Source: Dicaeum eximium (taxonomy: Eukaryota > Chordata > Aves > Passeriformes > Dicaeidae). From it: a stretch of 64,000 nt of DNA. Shown here piece after piece: positions 39,701 through 51,700 of this stretch. The notes beneath the pieces are model-generated. The model had not been told where the DNA came from, made no database searches, and was given only the letters and a program-made list of their open reading frames with translations. Made by a program: the position numbers and the translations under genes. Position 1 is the first letter of the stretch, and the number at the start of each line of letters is the position of its first letter. The DNA is taken from positions 1,082,742 through 1,146,741 of the forward strand of contig VWZP01008292.1 in NCBI GenBank assembly GCA_013396995.1. The letters run 5' to 3'.

Positions 39701-42700
39701 GGGAATGTGACAATATCAGCTTGTTTTAGCCAATGGCAAGCTTTATCCAAATCCTCTTTGAAATATTTCCTGGAAACAATATTTTTCTCCAGTTCTAACA
39801 ATCTCTGGTTACACTTTTGTAAAACAGTGTCATACACATTCTGTAGTTCTTGAAGTTTACCTAACACCTCACTCTTCTCTTGATTTGTTGCTTCTTTCAT
39901 TAAATCCCTTCCTTGAGCCCACAACCCTGTGACCTCATTTTGACAGGCCTTCAGATTAGCATGGGTATTCTTACAAGTCCTGATCTGTTTATTCACATCT
40001 TCTGGCAAAAGACAAATATGTTCTGGAAACATCACCTTCTTCTCATGCTGGTGAATTTGGTTTGTAGCCTGAAAGATTGCCATGAGAAACTGGGTCTTTT
40101 CAGACAGTGCTTTATTCAGGTGTTTTCTCCTCTGGCCAACCAAATCACTGAGACAAGCCACGTGGTGCTGTGCATCAGACACTGTTTTCTGCAGTTCTTG
40201 CCTTTCATTGAGCCCTAGGTTGGTCATCACCCTGTCAGCATCCTTCACAAGCATCTTCAGAACAAGCTGTTTGGCTTCAAGCTCACTGCAAATGGTAAGA
40301 TGATCCATGAGAAGACTCTGAGCCATATCTGGAGGAGGGCTCTGTTTAAGAGCCTCTGAGACACTAGGTTGCTGTTCCTCTGCCCATTCCATCAGTTCCT
40401 GAAATCTGGAATGCACCAAGCTAAGCTCTTCTAAGGTTGAAACAGAAACTTGAATTTTGCGTTTGACAAGGTCCTCCAGCTGAGTCCAGCGTTGTTCAAA
40501 ATGACTGAATTGCTCTTTTACTAATTCTTTGTCATCGAGATTCAAATGTTCTATTATCTTCTGCTTCTGATCTTTCAAATCTTCCAGAGCAAACCTCCTT
40601 TCCTCTAGTGTAATTGCCAGTTTTTGCAAAGCTTCAAGGTGCACATTTGTACTTTCAGCATCAGATCTGATAACAAAAAGGACAGGACAAAAATGAGTTA
40701 TTAGATCCTATTTCAGCACAGGATCTTAGGAGAGGTCAGGATTAATTATAAGCCCACTACACACTGAAATCAATATGATATAAAGACTTACAGTTTTCAG
40801 ATTCACTTGAAGGTAGCAGCCTTGAACACTAATTTAAAAAATTTACAGATGTTATTAGTTTCCCTTTTATCTGCTCTATGGTCATCAGGCTGACCATACA
40901 CATTTACATGAATACAGACCATACTGATTATATTGCACGTATGAACAACAGCAAGTATTGAAGTTGAAGTAAATCTTGTTCCATGACAGTGACAAGAGCA
41001 GCAATACACTCACTATTTTACTCACAGCTGGTGTGCTTATCCTATGCAAAGCAGCTGCAAATATTTAGGAGTAGTTACTAAGGTTTAATACAGTAGACTA
41101 ATAGATATAACACAGTTTCACAATGAAAATGAACCACTGAATGAACCATGGTTCCATGAACCACCACAAATGCAAGAGTTCAAATGAAATAGTAAACACT
41201 CTTGAAATGTCAGGAAATGCTATACCCTGAGACAGGATCAATCAGTACCTGCCTTAAAGACAAACACTGAAGATCTGGCCTCTCAAACGCTCTTTATCTC
41301 AATAGAAATGACTAATTGCCTGATAATTAATAAAGGAGGTGTGCTTTTAATTAAGTATGCAAAAAGGGATTTTTAGTGGCTCCCACTTAGAGACACTCTC
41401 TAAACAGCTCTTTCAGCATACATGCACAGTTTGCTTTGTGGATGTGACTCTTTTTTTACCTAGCCAAGTTGTCCCACTCTTTTGTGAGCTTTTCCAGGAA
41501 AACTTCAACCACATTCATGCGATCATGGTAATCCCTTGTCCTCTGCAGATCCTCCTCCCTCTGCATGAGCAAATTATGTGCCTGAAGGCAGAGGTCCAGC
41601 CACTGGTTGCTCAGTTCTCCTATTTCCTTGTGTTCAGGTGATTCCTGTCCTTGGGTTAGTTTGTTCATCTTCTCAGTCACAGAGGTGAGAGCTGACTGCT
41701 TAGACTGCAACTTCTGACTGAATTCCTGAAAAAGATACAAGTAAAATGCAATATAATAACATGCATTCAAAATTATAAAATGGAACTTAATTAAAAGCTC
41801 TGAAATAAATAAATAAATTCTATGTGGACTAATTATCTGCCCAGGAAAATGCTCTTCTGTTGTAAATTGGAAGAAGTGTTTTCACTCCTCTCCAAACCTT
41901 CCTCCCCATTTCCTCACATGAAGACAAGTTGGTAATAGATGCTAAAGCAAGCCAGAGGGGTTTCCAAGTGCCAGTGATAAACAGAATTCGTGATTGAGTC
42001 ACATCCTGTTGTCCAGGCTTCTGGACCTGCACAGCTCCCACCGTACACTAAAACATGCAAGGTAGTCTTGAATCTCACAAGAACAATTCATTTTACCAGT
42101 ACTATTACTAGCTTATTTTTTTCTTTTTTCATTAGAGACTAAAAATAGGAAGCAGAGTCCATGAGTCAGTGAGCCTCCATATCCATACTCTGTATTGTTC
42201 CTACTTCTGTAACAGCAACCATTACCACTGTCACTATTGAAACAAAACCATGGATTACCTAGCTATGATTAATAACTAGAAACTGAAAGAGTTCATCTGC
42301 ATACACGTCCTACCAAATAAGAAGTCAGAGAGATCCCAAAAAGAAAAATACACAATATATTGACAACTAAAATTAACCAAGTAGTTTTCAGGTCTTACAC
42401 ACTAAGGCAAATATAATCTCTTCCTAAATTCTAGTTCCAGTAATTATAACTAAACAAGCATGCCCATCTCCAGCTCTGTCTCATTTCTCTTCATGATGGC
42501 TTCAAATGGAGCTAGGCATCTTCCTTTACGAGGGGAAATTACTTGAAAAAACACACCTTGTGCCACATCTGACAGTACAGCAGGTGTCTCCCTTTCATTA
42601 TAATCCAAAGTTACTGACTGAAAGAGTGAAGCTATAGAGACTCCTTCTTTTCTCTGGACTGTAATGATAGCTGGTATAACAGCTTTTAGTTCAGATTGTG

Positions 42701-45700
42701 CTGAGGCATCTTCAAAGGCTTTGACTTTGTTCCAAAGTGTGAGTAGAACAGACATGGAAAGGAAGTGCTGTTTACTTTTCACCGAACTCTTGGCTCATCA
42801 GAAAAAGAATACAAGCAAAGTCTAGACCAAAAATGCAAAATCCATGTATTTAGTAATTTAATAAAGAAATTATCTTTTTTTAAAGTTACTGGTATGTACA
42901 GTAACTGATGTGTATGGAATGGTCATAAAATGTCTCTCTTCTGGACTGATTGAGAGAAGATTTGAAGACATTTATCTCATTAATTAAACTGTGTTTATGT
43001 CATACCTCTTCGAAGTCAGCAACATCAAATAGTTTCCTTGATTAATTCTGAAATACTTTTAAACTATTTAGAAGTATAGAAATCAAAGAATTTAGCAAGC
43101 ATAATTTGCAAATCTTATCTTCTGATCCACTGTGATCAGCATTTAGTCTACTCTAAAAGCGAAGGCAAGTCAGATCAGTAGGCTGAAACTTGTCGGTTAT
43201 TAAAAAAAAAAAAAAAAAAGGCCAGAGAAATATTAAACTCTGAATCACCCTGCAGCATCAACAAGGAAACACTCTTTCCTCTATCTTCTCTGCTCTTGCT
43301 TAGAGCATATTAGCCATTGTATGCAGTATGTGCATATCATATAAATCATAAAATAATACCAGCCACAGTATGAACTTTTCCCTTACCTTCTGTTCTTAGC
43401 CCAAAGTCTCCTTACCTTAACCTGGAGTACCATATTCTGGGCAATATTCAGCTCCAACTCTGCCCGTCTCCTTTTTAAATTCTGTAGTTGTTGATCTGCA
43501 TCCTGGAAATACATCCAGAGCTCAGCCTTCAATTGTTTGATCTCTTCCCAACCTTGTGACAAATACTGTGAGTGCATTATCTGTTGCTCAATCTAGAAGA
43601 AAAGAAATGCAGAAGGAATGCTTTAATTCATCTATTTTTGGAGAATGGAGGATGAATACCATTCTTCCTCTGAGCACAGTACTGTACAAAAACAATTTCT
43701 CCATCAGATTCTGAAGGGGCTAATATTATCCACAAAAAGATAATGTCACAAAAGTCACAAAAATTGTACCTATCAAAGGAAATCTGTGTGGAAACAACAA
43801 CGACAACAAAAAAGAATTAATTATCTTTCACCCTTGAGAGAAGCAAGTAAGTTTATGAGTGTTTCTATTTCAATGTTCTCTGTCCTTTGTTAAAGCTTAA
43901 ATTAATTGTATAATTTGGTCTACCGCATGCCAAGAATATTGTTAGAGTGTACCCTATATAAAAGTTTCAACTAAACACTTCCATTTAATTTGCTTAGCCC
44001 AGTTATTTTGCCTATATACCTCTTCTAAAATGCCAATAAGAAGAATGCTTACCAGATCTGAGCCATCAATCCTCTTACACCAATAGTGACACAGCTGCTT
44101 TTGCTCTAAATACAAAAGTCGGGTGCCTTTAAGATTTAGACACTCAACCAGCTTAGTGTATCTTGGCACTGTACCATCTGTGATTTCTGAAAAACGTTTC
44201 ACTGCTTTGTATGTCAAAGGAGAATCTTATTCTGATGTGTGAGATGTTTTTCAGCTATTCAGTTCTTGGACTGCCATATTTTTATGGGTTATCTGGATTT
44301 GTACAATTCCCTTCTCTGGTATGGAATGCTGTTACTGTATGTATTATATTTTTACTCGTTAGAAGTAGTTTCAAAACTTTGATTGTGTGTCTGCATAAGA
44401 GACTAAATTTTTCATGTTTACAACAAGAGGAATGCTCATAATACTTATTTTCCAATAACTTAAGTTTATAGTTCTATTTTAAACCTAAGCAATAATTGAC
44501 TTTAAAACTTAAAATTTAGGAACATTTGTATAAATCAATATACTGAAATAGATGCACTTTGATTCATGAACTGAACAATCATAATTTTTACTGTTACAAT
44601 GATTATTATATTAGTAATCTATTAATATAGGCCAATATGAACATCAGTCTATTGTTGAATAAATAATAACAATAAAACTGTCTCAGATTTAATAAAATAC
44701 AGAGACTACAGATACAGATTAGATTGAATTGTGTTTTTTGAAAACATAACTTGAATAAAGTTTTCTTCCACAGAATGTTATTTCTGAGCTTTAGACCAAC
44801 ATTTTGTAACATTGCCTAAGTATGTTTAGCAACCTTAGTTGTGTGTCTTTTTATTAGTACCAGGATGGCAATGTATGGATTTAATAATTTAAAAAAAAAA
44901 CGAAGCAGAACGAGAGAACTATTTAACTATCGCTAAAGAAATACTTAAGATGAAAGTAAGATGACATTCTTTTAAACCATTACCCAATATGACCTTTTTA
45001 AAAGAGAACAGATCAAGGGAGCTAAAGCTCTAAATAGGATTAAAAGTGGGTTGTTGTGGTTATCTCGTACCATTTGTTTAGTTTGTTGAATATCTGCCGC
45101 TGTACTCTTCACTGTGGCATCTGACAGATCACACATGGAGCACAGAAGATCCAAGTACGTATTGGCCTGCTCCTGCAGAGCCCGGAAATGTTTAACCTGA
45201 GGGAAGACAGCTCAAAAATAAACCCTGACACTGTGCAAATAATATTTTGTTTTATTACAATCATACAATAATTTTAGTATTTTTACTTTGCCTTCTTACT
45301 TTTTCCATAAAATTAAATGTAAAAATACATTCATTTTTCAGTTAAGGTTGCTAAGTTGTAATTATGGAAAGGAGTAATCCTTAAAAACTTGATTATTATC
45401 CAATTACCAAAGCACTTAAAGACATAGGAACTAGCTAGCTAATTTCTTGGATAGAAACACACAGTCTCAACAAGGTGACAGACTTTCCCAGTGTGAATGG
45501 GAACTAGAGCTTTATGGAATTATCAAGATGTCCTGTTCCTACAGCTATAAAATTTTCCAGTTGTCTGACAGATCATGAGAAACTCAGCTTAGTGGCACTT
45601 AGGTGCTGGTTTCACTGTGTCACACCCTGCTTCCCCTGTCCTTGTAGGTCTGCTATCTCTAGTATTTCAAGGTCTCTATTAAGCGAGATAATGGATGAGA

Positions 45701-48700
45701 CAGCTCTGAATTCCAGTATTTTTAGCACCATACCAGTTTAATTTAAAACCAGCTTACAAATCCAATGTAAAACGCATTGTCACTATGAATAATCAAGAAT
45801 CAATGAAAGAATTCTTAATGGTCAATGTGGCTTATAGGCAGTTCTATGCTCTTAGACTGAAAAATTGTTTTAATTACCGGATAATTGACTCTGTGTCCAT
45901 GGTAGTGAAAACAGGTCTCATAAGGAACATAGTAGACAGATGGGCAATTGGACAAGCAGAAAGAAATAACCCCTCTTCTAAACACATCTATGGAGCATCT
46001 GATTTATCTAACTAGCCAACATTTTTCAGGTAACATATTTCTAAGCATTAAATAGAGCTAGCAAAAGCCCTCTTTGATTTTTCACCTACAGTTACTTTGC
46101 ATTACAGGAATTCCTTTTGGCGTTAGGGATGAACACTGAGGCTACACAGCTTTCTGAGAAGGCTAGAAAACATCTAATTTCTAGAAATTTAATTCTCTTA
46201 TCTGAACTCACCTTGTTAAGAATAACTGAGCTTTTTCAAGTGCTAAACTTTTACCTGTTTAACTGCATCTGCCAGGCTGAAAGCTGTCCAGGTAGTTGGC
46301 TTTAGCTCTGACTGCACTGTAGACAGCCAAGTCTGGCACTGTTGAAGAGTATCCTGGTGATTAACATGCTTCTGGAGCTCATGTTCCAAAGTCTGGTAGA
46401 CCTAAACAAAACATTTTATAGGTTTATCACGTTTTCAAATACCACCATTGTCTCTCTTTTTGTATCTTGAAAACTGGCGATAAAACAGAATTATAGACAC
46501 ATCAACTATTTCAGCCCTTGTACATAAAAGTACCACGGGCTGAAAGCTCCTTAAACTCTCACTGCACCCTGCTAACATGTGAAGAAGATGGACAATATTT
46601 AATGCACTGTTCTGAAAAGAAAAAATAGAGGTGCAAATGAAGAGCATGCTCTCTTTTTTCCATATCCAACATTTTGCATTGATTTTGTATAAGATTATTT
46701 TTAGTTTGTTTTTGGTTTGTTTTGCTCCGGGTTTTTTGGGTTTTGTTTGTTTGTTTTTTTTTTTTGGCTGCTGGTGATGCCTTGTGAAGGCTGACCTAGA
46801 GCAGAGACTAGATGGAGTTAAAGAATAAAGTAGGTATTTATTAGGAGGCCTCAATGGATCCACCTTGGGCAGTACAAGAGCCTGGCCAGGGCTACACTCA
46901 GGATGAACCCAAAATGGTTACAAAATGGATGATCAGTTATGGGGTCTGCCACTTTTATAAGTTCTGGTCCATTAGCATATTGGAGTTAATTGTCCAATTA
47001 CAGCTTTAGATTACGAAGCCCCATCCTTCTTGTTTTTCTCTCTTCATTCCGCCGTTGTTTGTGCTCTTGGGCCTGAGATTTGGATCATTTGTCCTTGGTC
47101 TCCAGCTAGAGAAGGAATTGTTTTGTCTACCTACTCGGTGAAGAGAGCTTACCATCCCTTAATATGAAGCTCAGAACTGCAATCCAAAGCAGTACAGAAT
47201 CTGAAAAATATAAAAGCTAAAACCTGAGGCATCACTAGCTTGATCTCCTAATTGGTTTAACAGAATGACCCAGCTGGCCCTTCTTAACTGCATATTCTGA
47301 TTTTAATGAGAGAGACAGTATTTCCTGGCACATGCTTCAGACCTGTTTATGTATGTATGCAAACTGTCAAGATTAAGTCTGCAATTTGCTCCCTAGTTTT
47401 TGAAGTAGAAAAGGTCTAATTCTTTTTTTTTGGTGCAGCTGCTCAGAAGCTAGTGTAACATGAAGGTAGTGAGCATGTGGCAAAATTAAGGCAAGAACTG
47501 ATAGGCCACTACTTTGCTGCTTGCAAGACAACATTTGGATCACAAGGAATTCAACTGTAGCACAACAATGATGAAGTGTTCAGTAACCTGTAGGCTCAAT
47601 TGAAATGAAAATGGTAGGAAGAGTTTTATACCATTTAAAGAAATAACTCATAGAAAGAATAATGCACTTTATTATTAAATGGCATTAAAAAATCTTCGAA
47701 ACAAGACTTACTCTTTGGGCTGTGCTACATATGGCAGAATAGCTGTCCCTTGTCCCCTGAAGATGGCTTTGTATATTTTGCTTAAATTTTGCTTGAAGAT
47801 GTTCCGAGCATTGATTGATCAGATAATCACCTTTACTCTTAAGGTTATTCAAACGATCTTCAAATCCTGCAATTTCTTCCATGATAGCCTAAGAAACAGA
47901 TAAAATACTTTTGAAGAAATATGCTGTGGCACAGAACGTTTTTCTCCCTCCTTTAAACACTTTTCATCTTCAGATTTGGAAAAAACAATTCAGACAACGT
48001 GTTGTCATAGTCAAGCTATTGGATTGCATGTAATTGTAAAGTCATTGTCAAAAGTCTTTACACAGATACCCCAGAGAAACAGCAGTAGCATGGTCATAAT
48101 GTGTAAACACTCTCTGCTCAGACTCCAAGACTATGCTTAATCTTCATTTGTTGCATGCTCTTCAGGGATTCTCCAGCTTCTCTTGTGTCTAGTAATGCAA
48201 ATTAAATCTCATGCTGAATCATATTCCATAAGCTTTTTCACAGTGGACAGTTCTTTCCATTGACTTTGGTGGAGCCAATTTTTTATCTAAGGAGGTTACT
48301 TAAAGAATAATACATCAATCACAAATAATTTAAAGACTTATGTATTTGCAACTGGAATCTCAGTTTAAGGTAGCAGTAGGTTGGATTTTGCTCTCTTTTA
48401 TCTTCTAGAAAGCTTTGGCTATCAAGGTATTAAATGATTCTCACTAACAGCAACCATAACAACACACTGAAGAAAAGAAATAGAGAAAATGCTATAACCT
48501 AATAGCAGAATCTAGAATTAGAACAACCTAATAGAGATATCTCCAGTTTCTGCACTTTCTTCTCCATTGCTGTTTTGTCAACCACATCCAATCTGGTGAT
48601 CACATTTCTAAAGTTCTTGTGAGCAGATCCATACCAAGGAAATTTTCAAATTTTTTTTTTTTAACCTTAAAGTGCTAGAACAAAAAATACCTGAAGAGTA

Positions 48701-51700
48701 AAATTACTAAAATCCAGTTTTTGTGGTTCATTTCTTGGGAAGTCTCAGGGAAAATCTGACACAGAATTCAGATCAGGGTACAACAAAGCTCTTTGTGTAA
48801 ATGCAGTTTCATCCAAGAAACAATGCTAACAACAAGTCAGATTTTTTTAACTGCAATAATGACACTGATGCTTATTTACACAGTTAGCAGTAAGAGAAAT
48901 AAAATAGAGGAATGACAAATAATTAGAGCTCTGGAGTGGAGGCAGAGAAGCAAAGAATAAAAATTTTATTTTACAAAGGAAGATCACCGATAGCAAACCT
49001 ACCTTGTGGTTAGCTAGCTGCTGAGTGATTATTTCAAGATTGTTGCTTTCCATGAGGTCAGGGCTGGCCAATCTGCTGGACATATGTAATAACCATTTCT
49101 CCCCTTCTTGCAAATCACTATTGTAATCCTCATGTTCTTTTACTCTCACCTCTAAGGTTTCAACGTATACCTGCAGGTCCACAATAACCAAAACTGAATT
49201 TTCAGGTAATTACAAGAGTTCAAAAAACGCCCCAAACAAGCCAAAACCTACCAAGAACTTGAAAACATAGTTAGCATTATCATCTAAATTTACATTCCTG
49301 TGAGGGAATCTCATATGAATAGAAGGGAATGAATGTAAGGGAAGACATCAAAAGACACATTTTTTTCTGTGAATACATTTCTGTGAATAATTACTTCTGT
49401 GGTAGCAAGCAGTATTTTCACTCCAGAGGAAATACCATACATTGAAGACTGAGGAAAACATCTGAGAAAATGAACACTGTCAACTTGACATTAAGTTCAC
49501 AAAGTTATTACAGACTCTTTGAGAGACTGCACTTGACCTACCAAATGCTATGGCTGATGCTTACAGCCTTTGCATGTACATACTGCCCGTGTCTGTGGTA
49601 GGCAAATCAAGAATGTACACAATGAGTTAAAAAGTATTTATTCTTTTCAGGAAGCTTCTCTAAATTTCAGCCTCCAACATTATATCTAATGCAATGGGCA
49701 TCACTTTTTTGGTACAGATCAGAGGTGTGTCTTTAAACTAAAAATTAACATTAAAAAATAAAATCATCTCCTATTGGTGGATGGATTGGCAATTAAAGGT
49801 GCCTAGGTCAAACATAAGTACTAACATGGTTTGCAGAGCTTATCCTTGTTAGGAGTATAACCTATTAAAAGCTTTAGGAATAATCATACTTTAGGATGTA
49901 TTTAGAAGCATTAGACCTTTCAAAGTACTACATACATATGGACTAATGAATCGGAGTTAATTAATAATGTCCTAGCTGAATTAAATTATATCTGTCTTGC
50001 AGTTTATTTTCTCAGGTGCCTTTTATTCAACAACTAAATGAAACTGTTTGTGGAGATCAAGCAGAAACAAGAGACAGTGTAATCTAAGGGCATCTGTCAC
50101 TTCAAGAAATAATGTATTTATAATTCTTTTAAACGTTTTTAACAGTGTAACAATAATACAGACTAGTCACTGATACATACTCCGTTAGTGTTACAAAACA
50201 CAAAAACTTCACCTGCCACACTCAAAATTCATTTCAGCTACTCTGGTTAGATTTATTTATGTTGTTTTTTCCATATTCAAAATTTGCCTGTCACTTCTGT
50301 CCCCGTTCCAAAAGAAAACCAAAAAAAACCCCAAAAGTAATTAAAGGTATCCGGTTCTTTGTACAGGCAAGACAGCATGAAATAAACAGTTAATTTCTTT
50401 AAGTAAGAATATAGCAAGTTGGAAGAACCCTGAGGTTTCTTCCTTTTTACCTTTGTTTTGCTGCAGAGTTCCTGGTAACTGCTCTGAAGGTCTTGAATGT
50501 TTTTCTTTAGAGCCACATCATTCACCAGATCACAAAGTGCCTCTCCCTTTTCAATCACTGACTTTATTGAAGGCTCATGAGACAGAACAGTCTGTTGTAT
50601 GGACTACAATGCAAGCAAGAATTAAAATATATCTACTGATTACTGGAGATGTATTTCACTAACTTCCTTTTGATCTGATGCATAGCCTTCTACCATGGTT
50701 TATATCATCCTTTCCAGAGAGGCAGAACTTTGTTTACCCATGCAGGATTCTGTTTCTCAGCCCTGTCCTGAGACAACAACTTTGCAAACAGCTAAAAATA
50801 CCTGCTCCTTTTGAGAGTGCCTACTAGCATGGCTGACAGTCTGGAGCTGGTGGAGCAAAAGGAGTTCATCTGCATGAAGTAGCCAGTTCTAGGGATAAAA
50901 TTTGTTCAGAGGAATAAATTATGAAAATAGGTGGGAAAGTATCACCAAGGCCATCCCCTTAATGAGAGGGTGTGTGATGAGTGCCTAGCACTGTACTCTA
51001 GAGAGTACAACTCCCCAGACATGTAGAAAGCAAGCACACAGCTGTGACAACATACAACTTTGAGCACGGAAGCTGGTACGGGGGACTGGGCAGCTTTAGT
51101 GAGAAAGTCTTGAGAAGCAAGGTAGGTACTGCTCAGCAATGATCAAAACATTGGTTTGCTGGCAACAATTTTTTAGCCACAAATGTAAAGCACAGCATTA
51201 TATGGGCTGCTGTGAGGAGAGTTAACTCCACCTTATCTGGGCTTAGTACACATTTCATGAAACATCTGTAATCCTGGAGTATTTTACAAAAACATCATTA
51301 GAAGAAGAAATGGGGTTTGTCGGCAAATTTTCTACTCAGTTTTGTAACTGGAAAATAACCCCAAAGACTTCAGTAAAATCCTAACAAAAACTTGGGGGGT
51401 CATAGCAGCTGACTGTTCGGGATATCATTTTAGCTAGGACATCCAGCTTTAACCAGAAAGCAAATGTAAGCCAATGTAAACAGTGACAATGTCTGAAGTC
51501 AAGAAAGACCAACTGATTTCTATATTCACTTCAACTGCAATCACCTCTGTTGAGATCAATGCAATTACTCGCCTGTGTATTCATAAAAGAATTTTGCTCC
51601 ATTACAGGAAATTTTCAGATATTGAAGCCTTTTTAGGACATTCACATTTCAAATCCAAGGGCTCAGTCTGGTTTGTATCTGGTTGTAGAGGCATGTATCA

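Noticed and set aside
38515..40303. Several plus-strand open frames inside the giant exon
   Set aside because: They are antisense shadows of the 720-codon exon 19.
43954..44217. Minus-strand open frame with a strong donor-like GTAAGC near 44046, as an extra exon between exons 16 and 17
   Set aside because: The possible acceptors (for example after GTTTTTCAG) give a phase incompatible with exon 16, the sequence is not spectrin-like, and the human junction joins exon 16 directly to exon 17.
46435..46863. 142-codon minus-strand frame with a Lys/Gln-rich run
   Set aside because: The run comes from the T/G-rich low-complexity tract and the LTR edge.
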